Positions 17,072-26,049 of a stretch of 61,000 nucleotides of DNA are shown here, one piece after another. A program made the position numbers and the translations under genes. Below the pieces are notes generated by a model. That model saw only the letters and a list, made by a program, of their open reading frames with translations, did not search any database and was not told where the DNA came from. This DNA is from Flavobacteriia bacterium (GTDB lineage Bacteria; Bacteroidota; Bacteroidia; Flavobacteriales; Schleiferiaceae). Position 1 is the stretch's first letter. Every line of letters starts with the position of its first letter. The DNA is taken from positions 67,429 to 128,428 of the forward strand of contig JABXHW010000007.1 in the NCBI GenBank assembly GCA_013373425.1. The letters are read 5' to 3'.

Positions 17072-17237
17072 ATGGGGCTTGAGAATCAATGAAATGAGAT
17101 TGGAATTCCGAACTTGATGGAGGGGTCGAGGGACTCGCCCCCGGGGGCACTACACCGCATCCCAAAAAAGTTCCTTACTCACAATTTCCTCCCAGCGCAC
17201 AAAGCATGTGCGACAATAAAATCACGGATTCCACACG

Positions 17238-17819
17238 CTACAAATCGTCATTCCTAAAAAGTACGGCAACTACTTCGGAGGAGTCCGCTTCAAGCTTGTC
17301 AGCCATTTGCTGAATATCAGTTGCTTTGACTCCCAGCTTTGCAGCACAATATCTCGCGGTGCGATGAATACCAACGCCTGTATCAGCTATATCCCATTCC
17401 GTATCAAGTAAGGCCCGGATGAACAGGCCTCGTCCACCTTCCGACAAAGCCATTCCGAACAAGATGCCCGCACTCCGATCGTTGCTGATAAATTGGCCGA
17501 TTTGATAGTACTCCTCCAGGCGTTCTCGGGATGGACGGGTGTGTGGCAGCATTCCCGGTAGCCATTCCGGAAAGAAATTATCTCGATGCACCGCTATTAA
17601 TTCCGACGAGATTAGCTCTCGATGGGCAGATAGGTCCCAATCAAGGAGTCCTTGAACCGCGTGCATTTGAGCGTAGTGATCATCGGATTTGAACGCGTAA
17701 TTTAACAGGGTGGGGAGTGCAGGTAGATATCCAGCCTGGCCTAGCTCGAGTAGCACTTCGGATTCGTCAATGTCCTTTAGACGATTATTTTCGATGTGCT
17801 TTTCGAAGAGCGCTTTCAT
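17238..17819 (-). CDS. Hypothetical protein, helical (HEAT-like)
   Basis: 193 residues from the chosen start. Mostly helical segments with small repeated hydrophobic patterns (VLLELGQAGYLPALPTLLNYAF, YAQMHAVQGLLDWDL, RHTAR-like RTARYCAAKLG) that resemble HEAT or armadillo repeats, but I recognise no family. The frame has an ATG six codons earlier (17837) that would overlap the upstream gene by 17 bp. The ATG at 17819 lies 1 bp after that gene's TAA and gives the more natural MKALFEKH start. Cotranscribed with the polyprenyl synthase gene. Confidence 0.6.
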   Translation of the reverse strand: MKALFEKHIENNRLKDIDESEVLLELGQAGYLPALPTLLNYAFKSDDHYAQMHAVQGLLDWDLSAHRELISSELIAVHRDNFFPEWLPGMLPHTRPSRERLEEYYQIGQFISNDRSAGILFGMALSEGGRGLFIRALLDTEWDIADTGVGIHRTARYCAAKLGVKATDIQQMADKLEADSSEVVAVLFRNDDL

Positions 17820-17820
17820 C

Positions 17821-18795
17821 TTACTTCTTGCGCTCAATCACATAGTCGACAAGCTCGAGCATCGCTGTTTTATATTCCGAATCTGGATAGCTCTTGAGTA
17901 CTTCCAACGCTTTTTTTTGATATTCAGTCATACGCTGAATCGCATATTCAATACCACCACTCTGCTGAACGTATTCAATAACCTCTGCGACTTTTTTGGG
18001 ATTATCATGATGTTTCTTCACGATACGAATGAGTCGCTTTCGGTCGGAAGAAGAAGCATTGTTCAAGGCATAAATCAAAGGCAGCGTCATCTTTTGCTCC
18101 TTGATATCAATCCCGGTGGGCTTACCTGTTTTATTGGAAGTCTCGTAATCGAATAGATCGTCCTTGATTTGGAATGCGATGCCCAAATCTTCACCAAACT
18201 GACGCATCTTGGCGACCGTTTCTTCGTCGGCTCCCGTGCTTGCTGTACCTACACCACAACATGAAGCTATCAGTGAGGCGGTCTTTTGTCGGATAATTTC
18301 AAAGTACACTGACTCGTCGATATCGAGCCGTCTTGCCTTTTCAATTTGAAGTAACTCGCCCTCCGACATCTCACGTACGGCGGTGCTTACGATTTGGAGC
18401 AGTTGATGCTCTTTATTGTCGACAGCAAGCAGAAGGACCTTAGACAACAAGTAGTCGCCAACGAGAACGGCAATCTTGTTTTTCCAAAGTGCATTGATAC
18501 TGAAGAATCCACGACGCATGTTGGAATCATCCACTACATCATCATGCACGAGGGTAGCGGTGTGCATGAGTTCAATCAAGCTGGCTCCGCGATAGGTAGA
18601 TTCGTTCACCTCGCCGTGCATTTTCGCTGTCAGGAAAACGAGCATAGGGCGCAATTGCTTGCCCTTACGTCGTACGATATAATGCGTGATTCGGTCGAGC
18701 AGCGAAATTCTGCTCTTCATGGCCTCTCTGAACTTGGGTTCAAAGGCAGCCATCTCGGCGGCGATAGGTTTCTTGATGTGGTCTATGGACGACAT
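17821..18795 (-). CDS. Polyprenyl (probably octaprenyl-type) diphosphate synthase
   Basis: Extends allylic diphosphates with isopentenyl diphosphate to make the side chain of menaquinone or related lipids. 324 residues with both aspartate-rich motifs: DDVVDD at 85-90 (first) and DDLFD at 212-216 (second), plus GKQLRPML and KTASLIASCC. No bulky residue pair directly before the first motif, as in long-chain synthases, so a C40-range product is likely (inference). A TACCTTTG box lies 8 nt upstream of the ATG. Confidence 0.9.
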   Translation of the reverse strand: MSSIDHIKKPIAAEMAAFEPKFREAMKSRISLLDRITHYIVRRKGKQLRPMLVFLTAKMHGEVNESTYRGASLIELMHTATLVHDDVVDDSNMRRGFFSINALWKNKIAVLVGDYLLSKVLLLAVDNKEHQLLQIVSTAVREMSEGELLQIEKARRLDIDESVYFEIIRQKTASLIASCCGVGTASTGADEETVAKMRQFGEDLGIAFQIKDDLFDYETSNKTGKPTGIDIKEQKMTLPLIYALNNASSSDRKRLIRIVKKHHDNPKKVAEVIEYVQQSGGIEYAIQRMTEYQKKALEVLKSYPDSEYKTAMLELVDYVIERKK

Positions 18796-18803
18796 GTGGA
18801 CGT

Positions 18804-18811
18804 CAAAGGTA
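18804..18811 (-). promoter_or_regulatory. TACCTTTG promoter box of the polyprenyl synthase gene
   Basis: Perfect TAnnTTTG on the minus strand, ending 8 nt before the ATG at 18795. Confidence 0.5.
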
Positions 18812-18848
18812 GCAAAGGGGGATGATAAGATGGAATGGATTCACAGTT

Positions 18849-19625
18849 TTATATCCCTCTTGCTTTGCAGATTGAATCGTATGCTTCTTGCACCTTGAGG
18901 AACTTTTCCTCGGCAGCTTTTATCACATCTTCGCCCAGATGCTGAAGCTTGTCAGGGTGATACTTTACGACCATCTTACGGTAGGCTTTTTTCACTTCTT
19001 CATTGCTTGCGCTAGACTGAATCTCTAAAATCTGATATGCGGCGTCTAGGTTGTTCTTCGGTGCATACGTGGCACGGATGGATTGGAAGTCGATGTCCCG
19101 AATCCCTAGGTATCTTGAAATTCTGAGAATGGCATCGAGTTCACTGGTATCGGTTTTACCGTCGGAATTGGCCACACCAAATAGGAAGTGTACCAGTTGC
19201 AGTCGACCACTGTGAGCCATATTGCGACGAATTTGCTCGCACACACCTCGAGTATCAATATCCTTCTCCACAATTTGTTTGAAGATTCGAAAGCTCTCAT
19301 TGGCTTTGTCCTTTCCGAACATACCTACAAATCGAGCTCGGACATAATCGAGTTCACGTTGATCGATAACGCCATCGGATTTGATGACTACTGCTGAAAG
19401 AACGAGTAGGCTGATATGGAAATCACCAGCTTGAGTATTGTCTCTGCGTTGCTGATAACTTGATGTTCTTCTTCCTCCTCGGTTGTAGCTTTGCTGTGCT
19501 TTCTGCTTAGCCTCCATATTGGATCCGCTCAACAGTTCGGCAACACCTACACCAATTACGGCCCCAACCGGACCGCCTAGTGCCCAACCTGCGGCACCAC
19601 CTAGAATATTCCAAAGTATTTTCAC
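18849..19625 (-). CDS. TerB-like protein with C-terminal J domain (DjlA-like)
   Basis: 258 residues: a glycine-rich hydrophobic N-terminus (8-30, GGAAGWALGGPVGAVIGVGVAE) that may insert in the membrane, a basic Gln/Arg-rich linker, a TerB-like acidic-site domain (about 68-185, with IKSDGVIDQRELDYV and NSDGKTDTSELDAI), and a J domain at the C-terminus (194-255) with HPD at 223-225. The architecture matches DjlA, a J-domain co-chaperone that stimulates Hsp70 ATPase at the membrane. Its start is only 26 bp from that of the divergent DUF1853 gene. Confidence 0.88.
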   Translation of the reverse strand: MKILWNILGGAAGWALGGPVGAVIGVGVAELLSGSNMEAKQKAQQSYNRGGRRTSSYQQRRDNTQAGDFHISLLVLSAVVIKSDGVIDQRELDYVRARFVGMFGKDKANESFRIFKQIVEKDIDTRGVCEQIRRNMAHSGRLQLVHFLFGVANSDGKTDTSELDAILRISRYLGIRDIDFQSIRATYAPKNNLDAAYQILEIQSSASNEEVKKAYRKMVVKYHPDKLQHLGEDVIKAAEEKFLKVQEAYDSICKARGI

Positions 19626-19629
19626 GAGG

Positions 19630-19646
19630 TAAATGTACTATCTTCT
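19630..19646. promoter_or_regulatory. Back-to-back -7-like boxes of two divergent genes
   Basis: Between the divergent ATGs at 19625 (minus) and 19652 (plus) are TACATTTA on the minus strand (19630-19637) and TATCTTCT on the plus strand (19639-19646), each 4-5 nt from its own ATG. Both differ from TAnnTTTG by one or two bases. Confidence 0.35.
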
Positions 19647-19651
19647 CGGCC

Positions 19652-20416
19652 ATGAGAGTACCCACTTCAAGTGATCTATTTCGAATTTCACACTGGATTT
19701 TAGGCGCTTCACCTTTTTTGAATGTTCCTAATGCGTGGAATTTTCCCGATTCGTTTTCTGAGGGTATCGATGATGAGGTATTAAAGCGTGAGTTAGATGC
19801 TCTTAGTGGTGTTTTGATAAGTTCTCCACTACGTATGGGGCGCATCTTCGAGCGTGTCTTCTTCGCTTTGTTCGAAGCTCATTCAAAGTATGAGGTGCTA
19901 GACACGGGTGTGGGGATTTTCAATGAAGAACGTCAAGTAACGGAACTCGATATTCTCCTCCGAACACCTGAAGGAAGGGGGTTGCATCTAGAGGCAGCCG
20001 TGAAGTTCTACCTCTATGTGGAGGGTGAGGATGGAGTTAGAGTGGTCGGTCCGAATGGTAACGATGTTTTAGAGAATCGATTGGCCAAATTCGATCGACA
20101 GCTAATGCATGGTCAGTCTTATGTTAAAGGGAAGTATCCCGATTTAGAGTTTGATCACATGATTTTCACGAGAGGTCGAATCTTTCAACCCATGAAGGGA
20201 GAAACTCTTTCACATCCTTTGATTCATCCCAAATGTGAGGTGGGGGAATGGGTGCGCTCCTCAGTTCCTGAAGAACTACATCTCATGGTGAGTCGATGGG
20301 AGTGGATTGCTTGGCCTCCAATGTATGCAGCTCCATTCGAATTGGATTCACAAGCTACACATGGATGGCGAAATGTGGGAGGAGAAGTTCAACACGTGAT
20401 TGTGTTGCCCGACTAA
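19652..20416 (+). CDS. DUF1853 family protein
   Basis: 254 residues from the ATG that avoids running into the divergent DnaJ-like gene (an ATG-free extension reaches back to 19580). The family pattern is visible: RVFFALFEAHSKYEVLD, ELDILLRTPEGRGLHLEAAVKFYL (about 95-125, with E and K spaced as in a PD-(D/E)XK-type core), FDRQLMHGQSYVKGKYP, and a C-terminal W-rich part. DUF1853 has been grouped with nuclease-like folds, but no activity is known. Its stop shares CTAA with the convergent gene's stop. Confidence 0.8.
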   Translation: MRVPTSSDLFRISHWILGASPFLNVPNAWNFPDSFSEGIDDEVLKRELDALSGVLISSPLRMGRIFERVFFALFEAHSKYEVLDTGVGIFNEERQVTELDILLRTPEGRGLHLEAAVKFYLYVEGEDGVRVVGPNGNDVLENRLAKFDRQLMHGQSYVKGKYPDLEFDHMIFTRGRIFQPMKGETLSHPLIHPKCEVGEWVRSSVPEELHLMVSRWEWIAWPPMYAAPFELDSQATHGWRNVGGEVQHVIVLPD

Positions 20417-20703
20417 GACTTGTCTTCTTTCTTGTCTTCTTGTTCGTCAACGAGGTTCCACCATCTTCCGGTGTTCTCATTCACTTCAATGCCGCGCTTC
20501 TTCAATTTTTCCAAGTACTTCTCGCGATTGTGATTCTTCAAGTCGTAGCGGTAGAAGAGGGTGAAGGGTACCCATATAAAAGCAAACGCCAGCATTCCTG
20601 CGGGAAATGCGTGGCGTAAGATGTTTTCAAAGTCGCGGGTGAATAAACCCCCGACTATCAGAGTAAATACTAAGGCGGTGATGATTTTCAATGCGGTAGA
20701 CAT
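20413..20703 (-). CDS. Small two-pass membrane protein, hypothetical
   Basis: 96 residues: transmembrane segments at about 5-22 and 34-52, then a charged cytoplasmic tail (NREKYLEKLKKRGIEVNENTGRWWNL, ending EDKKEDKS). No family recognised. The TAG stop overlaps the TAA of the convergent DUF1853 gene within the tetramer CTAA. A TATCTTTG box is 4 nt upstream of the ATG. Confidence 0.65.
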   Translation of the reverse strand: MSTALKIITALVFTLIVGGLFTRDFENILRHAFPAGMLAFAFIWVPFTLFYRYDLKNHNREKYLEKLKKRGIEVNENTGRWWNLVDEQEDKKEDKS

Positions 20704-20707
20704 GCCG

Positions 20708-20715
20708 CAAAGATA
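20708..20715 (-). promoter_or_regulatory. TATCTTTG promoter box, 4 nt from an ATG
   Basis: Perfect TAnnTTTG on the minus strand ending 4 nt before the ATG at 20703. Confidence 0.5.
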
Positions 20716-20724
20716 ATACTCCCC

Positions 20725-20814
20725 TTAGAGTACTTCAGACACTGTCACGGCAAAGCCAACGATTAGTGCGATAATGAAGATTACTCCTGCAATCTGTAGG
20801 TTTATTGCTTTCAT
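20725..20814 (-). CDS. 29-residue single-pass membrane protein, candidate small gene
   Basis: A short frame ATG-TAA coding for 29 residues: a polar N-terminus (MKAINLQ), an uninterrupted hydrophobic stretch at about 8-24 rich in Ile, Val, Ala and Gly, and a short SEVL tail. The codon use is ordinary and the hydrophobic run fits one transmembrane helix. It lies in an otherwise empty 174-bp gap in the same direction as its neighbours. No family recognised. Confidence 0.45.
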   Translation of the reverse strand: MKAINLQIAGVIFIIALIVGFAVTVSEVL

Positions 20815-20857
20815 AATCAGTAGTTTGTGATTGTTCGATTATGAAAATACAAAAAAA

Positions 20858-20869
20858 TTACAATTGTAA
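20858..20869. promoter_or_regulatory. 12-bp palindrome TTACAATTGTAA
   Basis: A perfect palindrome between the 67-residue gene ending at 20878 and the 29-residue frame. On the minus strand it is followed by a T run, so it could also act as a weak terminator of the gene ending at 20878. Confidence 0.3.
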
Positions 20870-20877
20870 CCAAATTC

Positions 20878-21081
20878 CTACAGCTTCGGGAAGATGTAAA
20901 GGGAAGCTGCAGCAATGACTGCAATTAGTAATACGACAAATACACTTTGAGCGAGAAACTTCTTCCGACGTTCTGCTTTAGTCATGGATGACTTTTGGAT
21001 TCGCTTCGCCCTTTCGCGAATAGCCCGCTGACGAACGGCCTGCCTTTGGGCCAGGGTTCTTCTGTCTTTAGGATGAGTCAT
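20878..21081 (-). CDS. Small basic membrane protein, hypothetical
   Basis: 67 residues from the chosen ATG (MTHPKDRRTL); another in-frame ATG 13 codons upstream is less likely because it would add an unusual His-rich leader. A strongly basic N-terminal half (repeated Arg/Lys/Gln, for example RQAVRQRAIRERAKR) is followed by one transmembrane helix at about 44-63 (SVFVVLLIAVIAAASLYIF). Topology by the positive-inside rule puts the basic part in the cytoplasm. No family recognised. Confidence 0.55.
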   Translation of the reverse strand: MTHPKDRRTLAQRQAVRQRAIRERAKRIQKSSMTKAERRKKFLAQSVFVVLLIAVIAAASLYIFPKL

Positions 21082-21156
21082 AATGTGAAAGTGGTGTTTG
21101 TTCACCTTTAAGGTAAGCAAATGATTTCACACCAACGGACTCGGATGTTCAAATCA

Positions 21157-21558
21157 TCACGAGAGGGGATTCAATACCACAGAGAAAATAATGATGCTAT
21201 TTGGGTCGCGACCAAACTGCAATTTGTCGATAGCCTCCGGAATATCCTTAGAGCGGAAATAAGAAGTATGTAGCTCTTCTTCGCTACGATTTGCCCATTG
21301 AATAGTATAGGTGTTGTCCTTTTCCTTGAAGGTCTTCACGTAGTCTAGCACCTTCTTAAGCACATCTACTCTGTCGTATCCCGTTTCCGATCGGAAGAGA
21401 AAGCTTTGCTCGTGGCGTGGGTTTACAGTGATTAAATCGAGACGGGTTTGATTCCCTTTTTCGTGATAATCGAATACGATTTTTGTAGAACCGAGGTTGA
21501 GGTAGCTTTCAATTTCGCCTTGAATTTTGGCGATTTCAATTGTCTCTTGATCAGACAT
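21157..21558 (-). CDS. Hypothetical cytoplasmic protein
   Basis: 133 residues, no signal peptide or membrane segment. An N-terminal helix (SDQETIEIAKIQGEIESYLN) is followed by alternating strands (KIVFDYHEKGN, TRLDLITVNP, TYTIQWANRSEEELHTSYFR, SIIIFSVVLNPLS). I recognise no domain. Same direction as its neighbours but with gaps of about 45-75 bp, so operon membership is open. Confidence 0.6.
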   Translation of the reverse strand: MSDQETIEIAKIQGEIESYLNLGSTKIVFDYHEKGNQTRLDLITVNPRHEQSFLFRSETGYDRVDVLKKVLDYVKTFKEKDNTYTIQWANRSEEELHTSYFRSKDIPEAIDKLQFGRDPNSIIIFSVVLNPLS

Positions 21559-21602
21559 AAGACGGGCGTTCTAATGTGAGTATTTACACAACAAAGATAA
21601 GG

Positions 21603-22082
21603 TCAATCTTCCAGATAGTAGCTGGATTCATGCGTTAAGAAGATGCGCATTCGATCGGATTCTATGACCAAATAACGGTCATCTGCATACCATATTTCAA
21701 TGGTCTCCTTTCGGCTGTTGATTTGTTTGAACATCTCAATCAAATACCCTCGTCTGACGTAGTAACCAGAAACAGAGAGACCGATTTGTCTTGGGTTTTC
21801 TGGATTCACAAAATCGATATTGAAACGGCCATCGTGAAACCTATATCGATCCCCTACAGCTTCATTCAGAGATTCTGTGGTGGCTGGAGTAGACATATCC
21901 CAATATGCCAATGCTTCCCATGTGCCGGAAGTCAGTACGCTATCTAAATTCCCTGAAATTCTATGCTCATTCAGAGTTAGCGCATCAAGTACAACTTGCA
22001 TTACACTGTCGGCTTGCTCATTCTGAGCAAATGTTGAAGAGGATGCTACCAGAAGTAAGAGGGTCGCTAGTCTTTTGACCAT
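21603..22082 (-). CDS. Secreted hypothetical protein
   Basis: 159 residues with a signal peptide (MVKRLATLLLLVASSSTFAQ, cut before NEQ). The mature part (VVLDALTLNEHRISGNLDSVLTSG, then strands with ISGYYV-like and WYADDRYLVIES) resembles small periplasmic NTF2-like or lipocalin-like domains in length, but I cannot name a family. Overlaps the upstream membrane-protein gene by 16 bp, so the two are coupled. Confidence 0.6.
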   Translation of the reverse strand: MVKRLATLLLLVASSSTFAQNEQADSVMQVVLDALTLNEHRISGNLDSVLTSGTWEALAYWDMSTPATTESLNEAVGDRYRFHDGRFNIDFVNPENPRQIGLSVSGYYVRRGYLIEMFKQINSRKETIEIWYADDRYLVIESDRMRIFLTHESSYYLED

Positions 22083-22390
22083 AGTGCGTTGAATGTTTCT
22101 CTGTGAAGAAAGTAGTACAACCCAAGAAGAGTGCCATACGCCAATGCGAACAGCTCAGAAAACAGGAAGAAGGAAGGAATCCAAATTCCTAGGAAGATAA
22201 TCCAAGTGAAGAAGATGATAGGGCGCTTGCGATTGTGCACTGCAGTGCGCTCAGTCCAAATACCAATTCCGAACAAGATTCCCGCTAGTGCCCAACCGAG
22301 AATGGTTGAGAGCATTAGGCCATACCAAAGGGCAGCATATGCAGAGGTGAGCCACAGTAAAAAGGAAAGCAAGCGCGCATCTGATTTCAT
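22067..22390 (-). CDS. Small multi-pass membrane protein, hypothetical
   Basis: 107 residues with about four hydrophobic segments (SFLLWLTSAYAALWYGLMLS, ILGWALAGILFGIGIW, IIFFTWIIFLGIWIPSFFLFS, LFALAYGTLLGLYYFL). No family recognised. TACCTTCC lies 4 nt upstream of the ATG, close to the promoter box seen in front of other genes here. Overlaps the next gene by 16 bp. Confidence 0.6.
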   Translation of the reverse strand: MKSDARLLSFLLWLTSAYAALWYGLMLSTILGWALAGILFGIGIWTERTAVHNRKRPIIFFTWIIFLGIWIPSFFLFSELFALAYGTLLGLYYFLHRETFNALWSKD

Positions 22391-22401
22391 GAGGGGAAGG
22401 T

Positions 22402-22440
22402 AAAAAGAAAACCCTGACGTTGCTTGCGCAAGTCAGGGTC
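22402..22440 (-). terminator. Rho-independent terminator of nrdBA
   Basis: Hairpin with perfect 8-bp arms ACCCTGAC/GTCAGGGT (22411-22439), followed on the minus strand by TTTTCTTTTT. It lies 40 bp after the nrdA stop. Confidence 0.8.
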
Positions 22441-22481
22441 ATTCTCACCGTTTCCGGTACGCTATGAACGTTTATATCGAA

Positions 22482-25004
22482 TTATGATCCACAAGCTTCA
22501 CACTCATCTGGATTGTCGATAGAGCATGCGATCATTTCATCTTCGGTATACGACTTCCCTTTTTCTGGAAGTGCAACCGTATTCTCCATGCTCATGCTTG
22601 CTTGTGCTTGTGCAAGTTTTTGAGCGTTGGCTTCTGCCTGTGAGTTGACAGCTGCTTCTTGTGCAGTAGGAGCTGATACCGGTGCAGATGCTGGAGCTTT
22701 TTGAGTTTCAGTTACGGGCTCTACTTCCGACTTAGCCTGCTTGGCTACAGTGAACTTAATCGCTGCAGAAGCTGCCTTCGTACGGAGGTAGTACATACCT
22801 GTCTTCAAGCCTTTCTTCCAAGCGTAGAAGTGCATTGAAGTGAGTTTACCCATGTTTGGAGCCTCGATGAACAAGTTCAAGCTTTGTGACTGATCGATGA
22901 AGGCACCGCGGTCGGCGGCCATGTCGATAATATCACGCATAGAAAGCTCCCATACGGTCTTGTAGAGTTCTTTAATGTTCTCAGGAATAACATCGATGTG
23001 CTGGATAGATCCGTTCGCACGCATAATCTCATTCTTGATGTCTTCGTTCCACAAACCGAGTTTCACGAGGTCGAGAAGAAGGTGCTTGTTCACCACGATG
23101 AACTCTCCTGAAAGAACGCGACGAGTGTAGATGTTCGAAGTGTAAGGTTCGAAGCACTCGTTGTTTCCAAGAATCTGGCTCGTAGAGGCAGTTGGCATTG
23201 GAGCGAGGAGCAAGGAGTTGCGAACACCGCTCTCCATTACTTCTGAGCGAAGTGCCGACCAGTCCCAACGACCGCTGAGCTCCTTCGCGTCGATTCCCCA
23301 CATGTTGAACTGGAATTCACCTTTAGAAATAGGTGATCCTTCCCAAGTTTCATAAGCCCCGTCTTCCTTAGCGATGTCTGAAGATGACTTCAATGCCGCG
23401 AAGTAAATCGTTTCGAAGATGTCTTTGTTCAACTGCTTCGCTTCCTCAGAAGTGAATGGGTAACGAAGTAGAATGAATGCGTCAGCTAGACCTTGAACAC
23501 CGATACCGATTGGACGGTGGCGCATGTTACTGTTTCGTGCTTCAGGTACTGGGTAGTAGTTACGGTCGATGATTTGGTTGAGGTTCTTCGTGATCTTATA
23601 CGTCACGTCGTACAACAACTTGTGATCAAACTCGCCGTCTTTGATGAACATCGGCAAAGCGATAGAAGCGAGGTTACAAACCGCTACTTCATCTGGAGCC
23701 GTGTACTCGATAATCTCAGTACAGAGGTTCGAGCTGCGAATGGTTCCGAGGTTCTTCTGGTTCGACTTCTCGTTCGCTGCGTCCTTGTAAAGCATGTATG
23801 GAGTTCCAGTCTCAATTTGTGACTCCATGATTTTGCTCCAAAGCTCACGTGCTTTGATGGTCTTGCGAACTTTACCTGCTTCTTCGTACTGCAAGTAGAG
23901 CTTTTCGAACTCTTCACCGTACGTATCTGGAAGATCTGGACACTCGTTTGGATCCATCAAGCTCCAGTTTGCATCTTCTTCAACGCGCTTCATGAACAAG
24001 TCGTTGATCCACATTGCATAGAACAAGTCACGTGCACGGAGTTCTTCCTTACCGTGGTTCTTCTTCAAATCGAGGAAGTCGAAGATGTCCGCGTGCCATG
24101 GCTCGAGATATACCGCGAATGATCCCTTTCTCTTTCCACCACCTTGGTCAACGTAGCGCGCCGTGTCGTTGAATACACGCAACATTGGAACGAGACCGTT
24201 GGATGTGCCGTTTGTTCCGCGAATGTATGAGCCCGTTGCGCGAATATTGTGAGCGCTTAGTCCGATACCACCTGCACTTTGTGAAATCTTCGCACACTGC
24301 TTAAGCGTGTCGTAGATACCATCGATGCTATCATCCTTCATTTGGAGAAGGAAGCAGCTCGACATTTGTGGCTTTGGAGTACCCGCGTTGAAGAGGGTAG
24401 GAGTAGCGTGAGTGAAGTATTTCTTCGACATCAACTCGTAGGTTTCCACCGCTGCCTCGAGGTCGTCTTTATGAATACCGATAGATACGCGCATCAACAT
24501 GTGCTGAGGGCGCTCTGCAATTTGTCCGTTCAAGCGAAGGAGGTATGAACGCTCAAGTGTTTTGAACCCGAAGTAGTCATACGAGAAATCGCGATCGTAA
24601 ATCAAAGCTGAATCCAAGAACTCCGCATTCGCCTGAATGATCTCATGCACATCTTCGGCAATCAAAGGGGCTTTCTTTCCAGTCTTTGGGTTCACATAAT
24701 CGTACATGTCTTGCATCGTTTCCGAGAAAGACTTTGTTGTGTTCTTGTGTAGGTTAGACACGGCGATACGCGCTGCTAGCTTCGCGTAATCTGGGTGCTT
24801 GATGGTCATTGAAGCGGCAATCTCTGCAGCTAGACTGTCGAGCTCAGAGGTGGTCACTCCGTCGTAGATACCTTCAATCACACGCATAGCAACCGAGGTT
24901 GGGTCTGTCAGAGGGCTCAAGCCGTAGCATAGCTTTTGAATACGAGCCGTGATTTTGTCAAACTTGACCGCTTCCTTGCGGCCATCTCTTTTTATTACGT
25001 GCAT
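22482..25004 (-). CDS. nrdA: Ribonucleoside-diphosphate reductase, alpha subunit (class I)
   Basis: Reduces ribonucleoside diphosphates to the deoxy forms. 840 residues from the ATG at 25004; an open extension upstream would overlap nrdB's 3' end and is rejected. An N-terminal ATP-cone ([25 protein letters not shown]) gives allosteric control by dATP. Active-site elements: SNLCTEI (substrate-site cysteine), NNECFEP (radical cysteine and glutamate), and a C-terminal CEACGS that shuttles electrons from thioredoxin. A long Ala/Pro/Gln-rich linker precedes the CxxC tail, longer than in E. coli. nrdB lies just upstream, 55 bp away. Confidence 0.95.
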   Translation of the reverse strand: MHVIKRDGRKEAVKFDKITARIQKLCYGLSPLTDPTSVAMRVIEGIYDGVTTSELDSLAAEIAASMTIKHPDYAKLAARIAVSNLHKNTTKSFSETMQDMYDYVNPKTGKKAPLIAEDVHEIIQANAEFLDSALIYDRDFSYDYFGFKTLERSYLLRLNGQIAERPQHMLMRVSIGIHKDDLEAAVETYELMSKKYFTHATPTLFNAGTPKPQMSSCFLLQMKDDSIDGIYDTLKQCAKISQSAGGIGLSAHNIRATGSYIRGTNGTSNGLVPMLRVFNDTARYVDQGGGKRKGSFAVYLEPWHADIFDFLDLKKNHGKEELRARDLFYAMWINDLFMKRVEEDANWSLMDPNECPDLPDTYGEEFEKLYLQYEEAGKVRKTIKARELWSKIMESQIETGTPYMLYKDAANEKSNQKNLGTIRSSNLCTEIIEYTAPDEVAVCNLASIALPMFIKDGEFDHKLLYDVTYKITKNLNQIIDRNYYPVPEARNSNMRHRPIGIGVQGLADAFILLRYPFTSEEAKQLNKDIFETIYFAALKSSSDIAKEDGAYETWEGSPISKGEFQFNMWGIDAKELSGRWDWSALRSEVMESGVRNSLLLAPMPTASTSQILGNNECFEPYTSNIYTRRVLSGEFIVVNKHLLLDLVKLGLWNEDIKNEIMRANGSIQHIDVIPENIKELYKTVWELSMRDIIDMAADRGAFIDQSQSLNLFIEAPNMGKLTSMHFYAWKKGLKTGMYYLRTKAASAAIKFTVAKQAKSEVEPVTETQKAPASAPVSAPTAQEAAVNSQAEANAQKLAQAQASMSMENTVALPEKGKSYTEDEMIACSIDNPDECEACGS

Positions 25005-25059
25005 GAGTAATGGAGTTTGGGGTGGATGTTGAAAATAGGGGGTAGGTAGTATTGATTGT

Positions 25060-26049
25060 CTAGAAGTCGTCGTCGAAGCTGAATGCATTCTCGTTCTTCT
25101 CCTCGTCGGCTTTTCCTGTACCTACACCTGCCTTGCGGTAGTCAGATACACGCTTCTCGAAGAAGTTTGTTTTTCCTTCAAGAGAGATCATCTCCATGAA
25201 GTCGAATGGATTCGTTGAGTTGTAAATCTTCTCGCACTCGAGCTCAACCAACAAACGGTCAGCAACGAATTCGAGATACTGAGTCATCAGCTTCGAGTTC
25301 ATTCCAATCAAATCAACTGGAAGCGATTCGGTGATGAACTTGCGCTCGATGTCGAGTGCCTCAGTGATGATTTGCTTGATACGGTCTTTAGGCACCTTGT
25401 TCACCAAGTGATTGTTGTGGATGTGAACTGCAAAGTCGCAGTGCATACCCTCGTCACGTGAGATCAACTCGTTTGAGAAGGTCAAGCCTGGCATCAAGCC
25501 ACGCTTCTTCAACCAGAAGATTGAACAGAATGAGCCAGAGAAGAAGATGCCTTCTACTGCAGCGAATGCGATGAGACGCTCCGCGAAAGAAGGCGATTCA
25601 ATCCAACGCAATGCCCAGTCTGCTTTTTCTTTAATCGCGTCGAAAGTCTCGATCGCGTGGAACAAACGGTTTGACTCTTCCGGGTCCTTGATATACGTAT
25701 CGATCAACAATGAGTACGTCTCACTGTGAATGTTCTCCATCATGATTTGGAATCCGTAGAAGAACTTCGCTTCGGTGTATTGAACTTCATTCACGAAGTT
25801 CTCTGCTAGGTTCTCGTTTACGATACCATCACTCGCCGCGAAGAACGCAAGCACGTGTTTGATGAAGTAACGCTCGTCGTCATTCAACTTGTTATCCCAA
25901 TCGGTCAAATCCGAATGGAGATCAATCTCTTCTGCCGTCCAAAAACTAGCTTCCGCCTTTTTGTACCACTCCCAAATGTCGTGGTGCTTAATTGGGAAGA
26001 GGACAAAGCGGTCTTTGTTTTCCTGTAGGATAGGCTCAACCTGACTCAT
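25060..26049 (-). CDS. nrdB: Ribonucleoside-diphosphate reductase, beta subunit (class Ia)
   Basis: Holds the diiron-tyrosyl radical cofactor that starts catalysis in NrdA. 329 residues from [15 protein letters not shown], the usual family start; an ATG 13 codons upstream is unlikely. Iron-ligand helices are visible: [24 protein letters not shown], and [13 protein letters not shown]. The radical tyrosine is in [11 protein letters not shown], aligning with E. coli Y122, so this is the tyrosyl-radical form. First gene of nrdB-nrdA. I see no NrdR-box pair upstream. Confidence 0.94.
   Translation of the reverse strand: MSQVEPILQENKDRFVLFPIKHHDIWEWYKKAEASFWTAEEIDLHSDLTDWDNKLNDDERYFIKHVLAFFAASDGIVNENLAENFVNEVQYTEAKFFYGFQIMMENIHSETYSLLIDTYIKDPEESNRLFHAIETFDAIKEKADWALRWIESPSFAERLIAFAAVEGIFFSGSFCSIFWLKKRGLMPGLTFSNELISRDEGMHCDFAVHIHNNHLVNKVPKDRIKQIITEALDIERKFITESLPVDLIGMNSKLMTQYLEFVADRLLVELECEKIYNSTNPFDFMEMISLEGKTNFFEKRVSDYRKAGVGTGKADEEKNENAFSFDDDF

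Larger units (their letters stand above)
16777..17237. other. Repeat-rich intergenic region upstream of dnaG
   Basis: About 460 bp with no credible gene. From 16800 to 16930 it is a degenerate TGGAGAACTGG-type repeat, including a period-8 tandem ACTGGACA-ACTGGACA-ACTG at 16831-16850. Then follow dispersed repeat copy B (16948-17033), a 17-bp perfect palindrome (17055-17071), and a GC-rich segment (about 17115-17165) resembling a third, decayed copy. Frames across it translate the repeats into low-complexity Ser/Pro/Leu sequence. Confidence 0.6.

Noticed and set aside
25005-25088. 28-codon N-terminal extension of NrdA
   Set aside because: It overlaps the end of nrdB and precedes the standard ATP-cone start MHVIKRDG.
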